The translations under genes and the position numbers were made by a program. The notes beneath the pieces were generated by a model that did not search any database, was not told where the DNA came from, and saw only the letters and a list, made by a program, of their open reading frames with translations. Shown piece after piece: positions 46,698-55,593 of a DNA stretch of 64,000 nt (position 1 is its first letter; each line of letters opens with the position of its first letter). The DNA is from Flavobacterium plurextorum. Its GTDB lineage: Bacteria > Bacteroidota > Bacteroidia > Flavobacteriales > Flavobacteriaceae. The stretch spans positions 1 through 64,000 of the forward strand of contig NZ_MUHD01000016.1 in NCBI RefSeq assembly GCF_002217395.1. The letters are read 5' to 3'.

Positions 46698-46729
46698 CAA
46701 ATATATCGTAAACATTCTTAGTTTTCCAA
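46698..46729 (-). promoter_or_regulatory. Promoter of dnaN
   Basis: On the reverse strand TTG (46727-46729) and an exact TATATTTG (46698-46705) are 21 bases apart. The 5' leader contains a perfect 7-base hairpin, TCAGCAT-TGAT-ATGCTGA (46668-46685). Confidence 0.7.
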
Positions 46730-46744
46730 TTTTTTTATCAACAT

Positions 46745-48430
46745 CTATTTACTGTATTTTCTTTTTCTTATAAATGTAAATATAAGTCCAAAAACCAGTA
46801 AAATTAGAATTGGAAGTCCGATAGTTATGAATTGTGTTGTGGTATAATTTTCATAAACTTTTTCTTTATCCAATAAAGGCAGTTCAACATCTTTGCTTCT
46901 AATGTTAATAAGTCCAGTATCGTCCAGCAGATAATTAATACAATTCATCATAAAATCTTTGTTGTCATAAAGATTCCCAGTTCTTTGATCATAACCTAAT
47001 TCAACCGGCATCATGTTTTTGTCCAATTGATTTCTTGCCAAATCTCCATCAGAAATAACAATCATTTTGGTTGGCTTTCCTTTCGACTGAAATGAGTCTT
47101 CTTTGAATGGTAAAACACGATTTTCAAAAGCGGAATGGAAATTTCCTTCAAGTAAAACAGACAAGTTTAAGTATCCTTTATTGATATAATCTTGCGGAGA
47201 TGTTTTTTCGGCAACAACGTTCAGATTAACTTCAGCTGGAGAACCAATTTGTCTTGAATATTGAGAAGATTGCAATAAAATAGTCTTTTTAATTCCGTTT
47301 TTCAAAGTATCAATTGGACTGGCAAAATCAAATTTTATACCTCCCAAATGTTTTACAATTGGATGTTCGGTGTTAGGGCGAACAAGCGGAGCAAATTTCC
47401 AGATAAAATCTTGATACTGCGTTGCACTTCCTTGTTCTCCTGTCGCCAGTTTTATTGGACTTCCTTGTTCATCTTTTACCAAATCAGGATTAATTCTAAA
47501 TCCGTATTTAAAGAACATATCATTTAAATTCAGATCTCTCGGATAAGCTAAAATTGCGCCGGATTGATTGTATAAACTATCCATGTCTGCAGCAACTTGA
47601 TCAATAAGCCATATCGTTTTTCCACCGTTTATGATAAATTGATCTAAAACCTGCTTTTCTTCATCTGAAAATCTTTCAGTTGGTTTTGAGATTATCGCTA
47701 AATCATACTTTTTAAGGGCAGCTAATGTTCCGTTTGGATCTTTAGCAACAGAGTCTAAAGTAAAAGGACCAATGTAATAACTTTCTTTAATTTGTCTCAG
47801 TAATTTGCCAATATGAATTTCAGATAATTCACCGTTTCCTTTAATAATGGCAACTTTTTTCTGTCTGTCTTTAGTGATTTTATTAATTGCATCGGCAATC
47901 GAATATTCTAAATGCTGGATAGAACCAATTACTTTTTGAGTAGTTGAAGCTCCCATTATATTTTTTAATAAAGGAATGTTGACTTCTTTATTGTTGTAAA
48001 CTGCAATTGCCCAAGGAAAAACCATCGCTTGAGATTGTTTTCCTTTGTCATCAACAGTAATGTTTATTGGCGTAAGACCTTTTTGGTAAAGCGATTTTAC
48101 AACGTCCATGCTTTCTTCTTCGTTTTCCATTGGATTAACAAATTCAAAAACAATATTGTTATTGTAAGCTTGAAATTCCTCTAGTAACTGTTTAGTTTCT
48201 TGTTGTAAACGACGAAAATCTGCAGGAAGATCTCCCTGCATATAAATCTTAATAGATAATGGATTTTTAACCTGTTTTACAATTTGCAAAGAGGTCTCAG
48301 ATAAAGTGTATCTTTTGTCTTTAGTTAAATCGAAACGGTTAAAAAATAAGCTTCCGAGAACATTTAAAACAATTAAAACAAAAATTGTAATGCCTAACGC
48401 TTTGAGGTTTTTTTGAGTATATGGCTTCAT
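46745..48430 (-). CDS. gldG: Gliding motility ABC transporter-associated protein GldG
   Basis: 561 residues. One membrane segment lies near 12-30 ('LGITIFVLIVLNVLGSLFF') and one near the end (about 533-553), with a large extracytoplasmic domain between, as in GldG/ABC-2-type accessory proteins. Motifs include 'LTKDKRYTLSETSLQIVKQV' and 'IWLIDQVAADMDSL'. By family it acts with GldF and the ATPase GldA in an ABC transporter needed for gliding in F. johnsoniae. The start shares one base with the gldF stop. gldA is not in this window. Confidence 0.93.
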   Translation of the reverse strand: MKPYTQKNLKALGITIFVLIVLNVLGSLFFNRFDLTKDKRYTLSETSLQIVKQVKNPLSIKIYMQGDLPADFRRLQQETKQLLEEFQAYNNNIVFEFVNPMENEEESMDVVKSLYQKGLTPINITVDDKGKQSQAMVFPWAIAVYNNKEVNIPLLKNIMGASTTQKVIGSIQHLEYSIADAINKITKDRQKKVAIIKGNGELSEIHIGKLLRQIKESYYIGPFTLDSVAKDPNGTLAALKKYDLAIISKPTERFSDEEKQVLDQFIINGGKTIWLIDQVAADMDSLYNQSGAILAYPRDLNLNDMFFKYGFRINPDLVKDEQGSPIKLATGEQGSATQYQDFIWKFAPLVRPNTEHPIVKHLGGIKFDFASPIDTLKNGIKKTILLQSSQYSRQIGSPAEVNLNVVAEKTSPQDYINKGYLNLSVLLEGNFHSAFENRVLPFKEDSFQSKGKPTKMIVISDGDLARNQLDKNMMPVELGYDQRTGNLYDNKDFMMNCINYLLDDTGLINIRSKDVELPLLDKEKVYENYTTTQFITIGLPILILLVFGLIFTFIRKRKYSK

Positions 48431-49155
48431 TACGCTTTAAATGATTTTAATTGGTAAACGGTAAAGGATAAAAATAGTATTGTGATGCTTAAAAAATAAA
48501 TAACATCACGAGTATCAATAACGCCTCGGCTTATACTTTTAAAATGATCCTGCATACCAAATGCAGCAATGATGCTTGAAGAACCAGGAAGTAATCCTGC
48601 TAAGCCTTGAAATCCAAAATAGAAGAAAAAACATAAAAAAACGGCAATGATAAATGCAACGATTTGATTTTCTGAAAGGGTAGAAGTAAAGATTCCAATT
48701 GCAGAATAAGAAGCTATTAAAAATAGTAATCCAAAATAAGAACCAATTGTGCTTCCCATATCAATATTTCCTTCTGGAGAACCTAAGCTTGAAATTACTT
48801 TTACATAAATAAAAGTAGGGATGATTGCCAGAATAATAAGAATTAAAGAACCAAAGAATTTTCCGTTTACAATCTGCCAAATCGATAGCGGTTTAGTTAA
48901 AAGTAATTCTAGTGTTCCTTGTTTTTTTTCGTCAGAGAAACTTCTCATTGTAATGGCTGGAATCAAGAAAATTAAAATCCATGGAGTTAAAGTGAAAAAC
49001 GGAGTCAGATCAGTATAACCAGTATTTAAGATATTGTAATCTCCTTCGAAAACCCATAAAAAAAGGCCGTTGCTTATCAGGAAAATTGCGATGACCAAAT
49101 AGCCGATAGGTGAGCCGAAAAAAGATTTTATTTCTCGTAAAATGATCGATTTCAT
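48430..49155 (-). CDS. gldF: Gliding motility ABC transporter permease GldF
   Basis: 241 residues with six predicted membrane segments. It starts 'MKSIILREIKSFFGSPIGYLVIAIFLI' and has the ABC-2 permease motif 'MRSFSDEKKQGTLELLLTKPLS'. It overlaps gldG by one base, so the two are one operon. By family it is the permease of the GldAFG transporter. Confidence 0.95.
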   Translation of the reverse strand: MKSIILREIKSFFGSPIGYLVIAIFLISNGLFLWVFEGDYNILNTGYTDLTPFFTLTPWILIFLIPAITMRSFSDEKKQGTLELLLTKPLSIWQIVNGKFFGSLILIILAIIPTFIYVKVISSLGSPEGNIDMGSTIGSYFGLLFLIASYSAIGIFTSTLSENQIVAFIIAVFLCFFFYFGFQGLAGLLPGSSSIIAAFGMQDHFKSISRGVIDTRDVIYFLSITILFLSFTVYQLKSFKA

Positions 49156-49217
49156 TTATTTGTGTTTAATTCGTTTGTTCTTTCTTAGTTAAGAATTATT
49201 GTTTTTTTTAGTCTTTT

Positions 49218-49889
49218 TTATCTTCCTCCAAAAATGCTGCTTCCTATACGTACCATCGTACTGCCGCATTCGATCGCAAGTTGGTAATCGCCCGACATTC
49301 CCATTGAGATTGTAGAGACGCACTGCAGTGCGCCTTTACCATATGCGTCATTTTTTTCTAATGAATCAAAAATTGATTTCAAATGGGTGAATTCCTTTTT
49401 TACTTGATTTTGATCTTCTGTAAAAGTAGCCATTCCCATCAATCCTAAAATTCGGATATTTTCTAATTCCTTAAATCCTGAAGATGCTAAAAGTTCATTT
49501 AATTCATCTTCATCTAAACCAAATTTAGATTCTTCTTCGGCTATGTATATTTGAAGAAGGCAGTCTATAATTCTATTGTTTTTTAAAGCTTGTTTGTTGA
49601 TTTCCTGCAATAATTTCAAACTGTCGACACCATGAATCAAACTCACATAAGGCGCCATGAATTTAACTTTATTAGACTGAACATGACCAATCATATGCCA
49701 TTGAATATCTTTAGGCATTTCTTCCCACTTATCAGTCATTTCCTGAATTTTGTTTTCTCCAAAAATGCGCTGTCCAGCTTCATAAGCCTGCATCAAATCT
49801 GAAACAGGTTTTGTTTTTGAAACAGCAACTAGAGTTACATGTTCAGGTAAGCTTTCTTTGATTGTATTTAAATTCGATTGAATCGACAT
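49218..49889 (-). CDS. YggS-family pyridoxal-phosphate homeostasis protein
   Basis: 223 residues. PLP-binding Lys is in 'VTLVAVSKTKPVSDL'; other motifs are 'FGENKIQE', 'WHMIGHVQSNKVK' and 'MSGDYQLAIECGSTMVRIGSSIFG'. The barrel protein binds PLP without a known catalytic role. A stretch of about 13 residues before 'TISMGMSG' (DAYGKGALQCVST) is encoded by a near-perfect DNA palindrome and looks like an in-frame insertion. The gene is 12 bases from the dehydrogenase upstream, so likely co-transcribed with it. Confidence 0.92.
   Translation of the reverse strand: MSIQSNLNTIKESLPEHVTLVAVSKTKPVSDLMQAYEAGQRIFGENKIQEMTDKWEEMPKDIQWHMIGHVQSNKVKFMAPYVSLIHGVDSLKLLQEINKQALKNNRIIDCLLQIYIAEEESKFGLDEDELNELLASSGFKELENIRILGLMGMATFTEDQNQVKKEFTHLKSIFDSLEKNDAYGKGALQCVSTISMGMSGDYQLAIECGSTMVRIGSSIFGGR
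49312..49339. repeat. 28-bp near-perfect palindrome inside the YggS coding sequence
   Basis: GTAGAGACGCACTG followed by CAGTGCGCCTTTAC is palindromic at 12 of 14 pairs. It is read through in frame. It resembles dispersed palindromic repeats known from Flavobacterium intergenic DNA. Confidence 0.75.
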
Positions 49890-49901
49890 GATAATTCTTT
49901 T

Positions 49902-50789
49902 TTATAAAAACTGCTTAGAGATTTTCTCTGCTTTTTTGCTTTCGCTGTAATCGTAAAAACCTTCACCAGATTTCACTCCTAATTTTCCTGCTCTAACCAT
50001 ATTCACTAATAATGGACAAGGTGCATATTTTGGATTTTTGAAGCCTTCGTACATTACGTTTAAGATAGCAAGACAAACATCAAGACCAATAAAATCAGCT
50101 AATTGAAGTGGTCCCATTGGATGTCCCATTCCTAATTTCATTACAGTATCAATTTCATAAACTCCCGCAACTTTATTATACAACGTTTCAATTGCTTCGT
50201 TTAGCATTGGCATTAAAATTCTGTTAGCAACAAAACCAGGGTAATCATTTACTTCAACAGGAGTTTTTCCCAGTTTTACAGATAAATCCATGATGATTTT
50301 AGTAACTTCATCACTCGTATTGTATCCACGAATGATTTCGACTAATTTCATAATAGGCACAGGATTCATAAAATGCATTCCAATAACACGTTCAGGATGT
50401 GCTACAACAGAGCCAATTTGTGTAATTGAAATAGAAGAAGTGTTCGTTGCTAAAATGGTATTGTGAGAGCAAGCTTCATTTAACTGTTTGAAAATGTTAA
50501 GTTTTAATTCTACATTTTCTGTAGCAGCTTCAACCACTAAATCAGCACCAACAACTCCATCCTTAATGTCAGTATAAGTAATAATATTAGTAATGGTTTT
50601 TGCAACGTCTTCTTGAGTTATTGAACCTTTAGCAAGCATACGATCTAAATTGGCCGCAATAGTTGCCATTCCTTTATCTAATGATTTTTCTGAAACATCA
50701 ATTAGTTTTACAACAAAACCACTCTGTGCAAAAGTATGAGCGATTCCGTTACCCATAGTTCCAGCACCAATTACAGCTATCGTTTTCAT
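49902..50789 (-). CDS. 3-hydroxybutyryl/3-hydroxyacyl-CoA dehydrogenase
   Basis: 295 residues, the size of the short single-function enzyme. The NAD-binding start is 'MKTIAVIGAGTMGNGIAHTFA'. The catalytic region has 'IGMHFMNPVPIMKLVEII', with the catalytic His, and 'NDYPGFVANRILMPMLNEAI' follows. 'GHPMGPLQLADFIGLDV' closes the C-terminal domain. It should oxidise (S)-3-hydroxyacyl-CoA with NAD in fatty-acid or butanoate metabolism. Confidence 0.93.
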   Translation of the reverse strand: MKTIAVIGAGTMGNGIAHTFAQSGFVVKLIDVSEKSLDKGMATIAANLDRMLAKGSITQEDVAKTITNIITYTDIKDGVVGADLVVEAATENVELKLNIFKQLNEACSHNTILATNTSSISITQIGSVVAHPERVIGMHFMNPVPIMKLVEIIRGYNTSDEVTKIIMDLSVKLGKTPVEVNDYPGFVANRILMPMLNEAIETLYNKVAGVYEIDTVMKLGMGHPMGPLQLADFIGLDVCLAILNVMYEGFKNPKYAPCPLLVNMVRAGKLGVKSGEGFYDYSESKKAEKISKQFL

Positions 50790-50816
50790 TTGAATTTTGA
50801 TATTATATTTATGATT

Positions 50817-50857
50817 TTAGCCACGAATTCACTATTTGAAGCAAATTACGTGGCTAA
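50817..50857 (-). terminator. Hairpin terminator between the two dehydrogenase genes
   Basis: TTAGCCACG (50817-50825) pairs with CGTGGCTAA (50849-50857). It follows the Gfo/Idh/MocA gene on the minus strand. The sequence also resembles a dispersed Flavobacterium repeat. Confidence 0.6.
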
Positions 50858-50884
50858 TTTAAGTTTTAAAATTTATTTACTATT

Positions 50885-51850
50885 TTATTTATCGAAACAA
50901 TCGATTATTTGGTACGCTACACGCAAAGCATCAGTTGCTTGTTCAAGCGTTACCACTGGAGTTGTATCTGTTTTGATCGCATTTGCAAATGATTCTAACT
51001 CATCTAGAATTGCGTTGTTCTGTTCAACATCTGGATTTGTAAAATAGATTTGTTTTTTTACACCTTCGGCATTTTGTAAGATCATATCAAAATCTCCTGG
51101 GACTTCTGGTGCATCTTTCATGCGGACTACTTCGCATTTTTTTTCTAAAAAGTCAACTGAGATATAAGCATCTTTTTGGAAAAAACGCGTTTTACGCATG
51201 TTTTTCATTGAAATTCGGCTTGCCGTTAAGTTTGCAACACAGCCATTTTCAAATTCAATTCTGGCATTTGCAATATCCGGAGTGTCACTGATTACAGAAA
51301 CACCGCTTGCATGAATATCTTTTACTTTCGAATTGACAACGCTTAGAATAGCATCAATGTCATGAATCATTAAATCCAAAACTACAGGAACATCTGTACC
51401 GCGAGGATTAAACTCGGCCAAACGATGTGTTTCTATAAACATCGGATTTTCGATCATTCCTTTTGTAGCAATAAAAGCGGGATTAAAACGCTCTACGTGC
51501 CCAACTTGCCCTTTTACATTGTATTCTTTGGCTAAAGCAATAATTTCTTCAGCTTCTTCTACAGTATTGGCAATTGGTTTTTCAATAAAGATATGTTTAC
51601 CAGATTTTATTGCCACTTTTGCACATTTATAGTGCGAAAGTGTTGGTGTTACGATATCGATAACATCGACAGCGTGTATAAGTTTTGCAATTGTACTGAA
51701 GTTTGTATAGCCAAATTCTTTTGAAATTCTTTCGGCATTTTCTTGATTTTCGTCGTAAAATCCAACTAATTCGTATTTGTCAGATTGTTGTAATAAGCGT
51801 AAATGTATTTTACCAAGATGACCAGCACCTAAAACTCCTACTTTTAACAT
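50885..51850 (-). CDS. Gfo/Idh/MocA family NAD(P)-dependent oxidoreductase
   Basis: 321 residues. The Rossmann fold starts 'MLKVGVLGAGHLGKIHLRLL', and the family motif 'IFIEKPIA' holds the catalytic-site Lys. 'GQVGHVERFNPAF' and 'DLMIHDIDAILSV' are also typical. The substrate, probably a sugar or cyclitol derivative, is not predictable. Neighbours give no pathway. Confidence 0.9.
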   Translation of the reverse strand: MLKVGVLGAGHLGKIHLRLLQQSDKYELVGFYDENQENAERISKEFGYTNFSTIAKLIHAVDVIDIVTPTLSHYKCAKVAIKSGKHIFIEKPIANTVEEAEEIIALAKEYNVKGQVGHVERFNPAFIATKGMIENPMFIETHRLAEFNPRGTDVPVVLDLMIHDIDAILSVVNSKVKDIHASGVSVISDTPDIANARIEFENGCVANLTASRISMKNMRKTRFFQKDAYISVDFLEKKCEVVRMKDAPEVPGDFDMILQNAEGVKKQIYFTNPDVEQNNAILDELESFANAIKTDTTPVVTLEQATDALRVAYQIIDCFDK

Positions 51851-51973
51851 GAGAATGTATTTTAAACAAAAATATAATTTATTTGTTTAAAGTGAAAGTT
51901 AATGCAATAAAGATTTAGCGATTTAATATTTAGAAAAAAACATTTGTAAATACAATTTCCTGTTTTTTAACAT

Positions 51974-52948
51974 TTAAAAATGATTTCTTCTAAATATATG
52001 ATAAAAGTAGATTACGAGTATTGTCAGAAAACTAAGGGATAAAACTTGTAAATATCTTTTCTCTATTTTAAAATCTCTCTTTTTATTTATAACATAGGTA
52101 TTTGAGTAATCATCATGTAGATTTTTTGACATTAAAAACGACAAGCTTTCAAAAGGAATAAATCGCAGTATTGTTCGTTTTAGAATCATTGAAAAGACAG
52201 GTGAGTTTCCTTCTTCATCGGTTACATAACATGCTGTTAGAAATTTTGCGGGCGTAGTTTTAAAGATAGATTCAAAGATAAAATAGTAAATGAATTTAAT
52301 TACAGAAAAGAAAATCAGCACACCAAAATTATATCCGAAAGTACTTTTAAAATGGCTGAAAAAAGTCGCTGACTGAATGTTTTGTTCTGCGTAAGCTATA
52401 TACGCAAAGGTAATACTGGCAATAATAAATGAATCAATCACAAAGTTTAAAAAACGCTTATAATTTGATGCGTTTTCAAGATGATTTTCTATAATAGAAT
52501 TATCATCATTAACAATATTTTCATTAATAGGATTTAAATGTTTGGTGATAATATAATATGAGATAAAAGTATATAATACAAAAATTACTAAAAATAGAAT
52601 ATTGTAAAAGCTTAGTTTTTCAATATTTATATAAAGTAGAAAAGTGATTATTCGCAGTATTGAATTTAAAAATATTAAGCTGTAATTAAATGCTAATAAT
52701 TTGGTTTCTTTATACTTTGAAAAATAATAAATAAGAGTTCCTGAAAGAAAAGTAAGAAAGAAAAAAAAGTTTAGAAGATCCAGAGAAGTACTGCTGCCCA
52801 CAGAATTTCCATGAATTAAGTATCTAGGAATGTAAATTTCTAATCCTGTATAATAATACGCCTGACTGCTAAATAAGGAAAGATTTATAAACTCTGTTAC
52901 ATCGTCAAAATCATAAAAAACGAAAAAAAAAGACCTAATAAAGCCCAA
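51974..52948 (-). CDS. RDD family membrane protein
   Basis: 324 residues with seven or more hydrophobic segments. The C-terminal part is the RDD domain: 'NYKRFLNFVIDSFIIASITF', with the Arg and Asp; 'TPAKFLTACYVTDEEGNSP'; and 'LHDDYSNTYVI'. The N-terminal half is an additional, very aromatic membrane region. Function unknown; some RDD proteins act in ion or osmolyte transport. Confidence 0.8.
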   Translation of the reverse strand: MGFIRSFFFVFYDFDDVTEFINLSLFSSQAYYYTGLEIYIPRYLIHGNSVGSSTSLDLLNFFFFLTFLSGTLIYYFSKYKETKLLAFNYSLIFLNSILRIITFLLYINIEKLSFYNILFLVIFVLYTFISYYIITKHLNPINENIVNDDNSIIENHLENASNYKRFLNFVIDSFIIASITFAYIAYAEQNIQSATFFSHFKSTFGYNFGVLIFFSVIKFIYYFIFESIFKTTPAKFLTACYVTDEEGNSPVFSMILKRTILRFIPFESLSFLMSKNLHDDYSNTYVINKKRDFKIEKRYLQVLSLSFLTILVIYFYHIFRRNHF

Positions 52949-53057
52949 AATTGAAAAAATTAGAGATAAAACAAGTATGTTTTTTTTTCATAAAATATTA
53001 GAATTCATTTGAGTTAGAGAATAAATCAAAAATAGAAATTAAATGATTAAAAAGTAC

Positions 53058-53089
53058 TTGATATTTGATGATTTGTTTTCTTATTTTTG
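53058..53089 (+). promoter_or_regulatory. Promoter of pcm
   Basis: TTG at 53058-53060 and an exact TATTTTTG at 53082-53089 are 21 bases apart, 21 bases before the start codon. Confidence 0.7.
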
Positions 53090-53110
53090 CCAAAATAAAA
53101 CCCACCCATT

Positions 53111-53752
53111 TTGAAAGACACTGCCAAACATCAAGGACTTCGTAATCAATTAGTAAGCACTTTAGAACAAAAAGGAATTACTGATAGAGCGGTCTTAGAG
53201 GCGATAAAAAAAATTCCAAGACATCTTTTTCTTAATTCAAGTTTTGAAGATTATGCCTATCAAGATGTGGCATTTCCTATAGGCGCAGGACAAACCATTT
53301 CACAGCCTTACACCGTTGCTTTTCAATCACAGTTATTGGAAGTGAAAAAAGAACATAAAATTTTAGAAATCGGAACGGGTTCTGGTTATCAAACGGCAGT
53401 TTTGTGTATGCTGGGAGCTAAAGTTTTTAGTGTAGAAAGACAAAATGAATTGTTTAAGAAAACTTCCAATTTGTTTCCAAAATTAAATATTCGTCCTAAA
53501 CACTTGTCTTTTGGAGATGGTTATAAAGGGCTGCCAAGTTATGCTCCTTTTGATAGTATTATTGTTACTGCAGGCGCACCGTTTATTCCACAGCCATTAA
53601 TGGCACAATTAAAAATAGGAGGAAGACTTGTTATTCCGTTAGGCGAAGATGTTCAAATCATGACCTTGTTGATAAGAAAAAACGAAACTCAATTTGAAAA
53701 ACATGAATTTGGAGAGTTTAGATTTGTTCCTTTATTAGAAGATAAAAATTAG
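53111..53752 (+). CDS. pcm: Protein-L-isoaspartate O-methyltransferase
   Basis: 213 residues starting with TTG; there is no in-frame ATG before the conserved 'RNQLVSTLEQKGITDRAVLEAIKKIPRH'. SAM motif I is 'ILEIGTGSGYQTAVLC'; the family motif 'GAGQTISQPYTVAFQ' precedes it; 'SIIVTAGAPFIPQPL' and 'GGRLVIPLG' follow. It repairs isoaspartyl residues in damaged proteins. The promoter supports a start near 53111. A strong terminator follows. Confidence 0.95.
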   Translation: MKDTAKHQGLRNQLVSTLEQKGITDRAVLEAIKKIPRHLFLNSSFEDYAYQDVAFPIGAGQTISQPYTVAFQSQLLEVKKEHKILEIGTGSGYQTAVLCMLGAKVFSVERQNELFKKTSNLFPKLNIRPKHLSFGDGYKGLPSYAPFDSIIVTAGAPFIPQPLMAQLKIGGRLVIPLGEDVQIMTLLIRKNETQFEKHEFGEFRFVPLLEDKN

Positions 53753-53753
53753 T

Positions 53754-53782
53754 AAAAAGTCCCGATTAAATCGGGACTTTTT
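53754..53782. terminator. Bidirectional terminator between pcm and the Fic-like gene
   Basis: AAAAAGTCCCGAT (53754-53766) pairs perfectly with ATCGGGACTTTTT (53770-53782). It serves both converging genes and overlaps the stop codon of the minus-strand one. Confidence 0.9.
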
Positions 53783-54786
53783 TAATGGACTAATGTTATG
53801 GCATGAAGTAGGTTTTCTTTTTCTTTTTGGAGGATATAATTGATGAATAATGATTTGTCGTTTTTATTTTGAGCGAATTCTAATGTCGATAAATAATCGT
53901 TTATTTCTTCTTCATTTCCTTTTATTACGGCAAAAACAAAACCGCTTTTCAATAAAATCCAATTCATTAAAAGATTTGCAATTTGAATATTTCCATTTTC
54001 AAAAGGACCGATTGACATTATTTTAAGATGCGCTTCGGTAGCTAATAGTAAAGGATGCATGTTATTTTTATTGGTTTCATACCAATTGAAAAATAAATTC
54101 ATTTCCTTGATAATTATTGGTTCCTCTTTATATTTTCCAGAGTTTTCAATTTTAATTCCTCTAAAAATAAGATTATGAACAGCAAGAAGATCTTTTTCTG
54201 ATATTGGAAGTTTCTTCTGGTTTATATCTTTTATATATCCAATTGCATCATTAAGATTTACGGCCTCAAGATGTTCCTGCATATTTTTACCGGGAATCAT
54301 TAAACCTTCATTTATTACAGCTTTAGTTTCCTGAAATGTCAAAGAATTTCCATTCATTTTATTAATCTCTGAAATGAATTCAAGCTCCAAAATTTTAGAA
54401 ATTCGATGCAGATCAAAGTGCTGAAAAGATAAAATCTTATTTTTTAATGTCTCAATTTCATCTAATAATGATTTTATAGATGGGAAAGTTTCAGGATTTA
54501 GTTTTTTGTTATTGTTCTGAATTTCTTGTTCTGCTAAAAGTAAAGCTTTCAAGGCGAACTCTTCGCTGCCAATCTCATAAAGAATTTTTTCTTTTAACCA
54601 CGCAATCATCAAGGTTTCGTAATCAATCTCTAAAAGAGCAGCTAGTTTTGAAATTTGTTCTTTTGTAGGTTTTCGTGTTCCAGATTCAAATTTGCTAATT
54701 AAAGCTTGATCAATACCAAGAAGTTGCGCAACTTCACGAGTTTTTAATTCTTTTTGTTCTCGTGCATTTTTTAAAAGTGATTTCAT
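53782..54786 (-). CDS. HTH-Fic protein with destroyed catalytic motif
   Basis: 334 residues. An XRE HTH occupies about 1-60 ('REVAQLLGIDQALISKFESGTRKP'). The Fic fold follows: 'FQETKAVINEG', 'LLAVHNLIFRGI', 'GKYKEEPIII', then the active-site loop GPFENGNIQIAN (260-271) in place of HxFx(D/E)GNGRxxR. His, the acidic residue, the second Gly and both Arg are all lost. The inhibitory-helix Glu is also changed (MNGN at 144-147 for the usual IEGN). It cannot be an ordinary AMP-transferase and is probably a DNA-binding regulator that kept the scaffold. Its own terminators flank it. Confidence 0.88.
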   Translation of the reverse strand: MKSLLKNAREQKELKTREVAQLLGIDQALISKFESGTRKPTKEQISKLAALLEIDYETLMIAWLKEKILYEIGSEEFALKALLLAEQEIQNNNKKLNPETFPSIKSLLDEIETLKNKILSFQHFDLHRISKILELEFISEINKMNGNSLTFQETKAVINEGLMIPGKNMQEHLEAVNLNDAIGYIKDINQKKLPISEKDLLAVHNLIFRGIKIENSGKYKEEPIIIKEMNLFFNWYETNKNNMHPLLLATEAHLKIMSIGPFENGNIQIANLLMNWILLKSGFVFAVIKGNEEEINDYLSTLEFAQNKNDKSLFINYILQKEKENLLHAITLVH

Positions 54787-54834
54787 ATAAATGAAATTTT
54801 AAGTCTTGACAAAATTAGTCATTTTTTCAGTCGT

Positions 54835-54865
54835 AAAAAAAGCAACAATTGGATGTTGCTTTTTT
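54835..54865 (-). terminator. Terminator of the DUF4136-like lipoprotein gene
   Basis: AAAAAAGCAAC (54835-54845 area) pairs with GTTGCTTTTTT across a short loop; it lies just past the 54875 stop on the minus strand. Confidence 0.85.
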
Positions 54866-54874
54866 AAGTGTCTT

Positions 54875-55516
54875 TTATTTTGGAGGAAGAGAACCATCTT
54901 TTCTCATTTCTTTAACAACTGTCTGCATAATCGCATCTACTGTTTGTCCTAAATCTGTAACGTAATCAGACTTTGTAGTTCCTGTCCAGATTAGCTTGTT
55001 TTCTTTTAATGAAAAAATGTTGGTTTCGACCATGTAAGAGGTTGTTTCTTGATAATATCCTGGATCGTAGAAATTTGGCGAATACATTCCGTACCAATTT
55101 CCAAAACCATAACCATACATTCCAGTGTATAAGCCGTCAAAACCACCGTAGTACATTCCAGTGTAAGTTCCGGGAACGTAATTGGTTTCTTTTTCAGTAC
55201 TAACCAATCGCATTGTTACAACACCATCAAAATGTTCGTCTTGTAAAATTTTTAGTTTTTGTTCTTGCGAAAGCTGTTTAGTTGTTTCATTTAAATACTG
55301 ATAAGAAGTTTTAAAAATTGGATTACTGGCTGCAATTCTGTTTTCTGCAACTCTTCTGGAGGCCTCATCTTTTACCAACGCAACAACTAAAACTTTTTTA
55401 AATTGTTCTTGAGCTACTGTTATCTTTGGATCTCTCCAACTGTTAACAATAGAGGTATTACTGCCGCAGCTTGAAAGTGACAGAATAACGATTAACATAA
55501 TTAAGTGCTTTTTCAT
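54875..55516 (-). CDS. Lipoprotein, DUF4136-like
   Basis: 213 residues with a clear lipobox: 'LIMLIVILSLSSCGSN', Cys17 lipidated. The body has 'SIVNSWRDPKITVAQEQFKKVLVVAL', 'DGVVTMRLVSTEKE' and 'LIWTGTTKSDYV', as in DUF4136-type proteins. A Tyr/Gly-rich loop lies in the middle ('YTGMYYGGFDGLYTGMYGYG'). Location is the periplasm or outer membrane. Function unknown. Confidence 0.8.
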   Translation of the reverse strand: MKKHLIMLIVILSLSSCGSNTSIVNSWRDPKITVAQEQFKKVLVVALVKDEASRRVAENRIAASNPIFKTSYQYLNETTKQLSQEQKLKILQDEHFDGVVTMRLVSTEKETNYVPGTYTGMYYGGFDGLYTGMYGYGFGNWYGMYSPNFYDPGYYQETTSYMVETNIFSLKENKLIWTGTTKSDYVTDLGQTVDAIMQTVVKEMRKDGSLPPK

Positions 55517-55593
55517 ATGGTATAGTTATATTGTTTGTAGTAAAAATAACTATAAAAAATTAATAATAAAGCAGATTAAAAATAAAATAGCGT

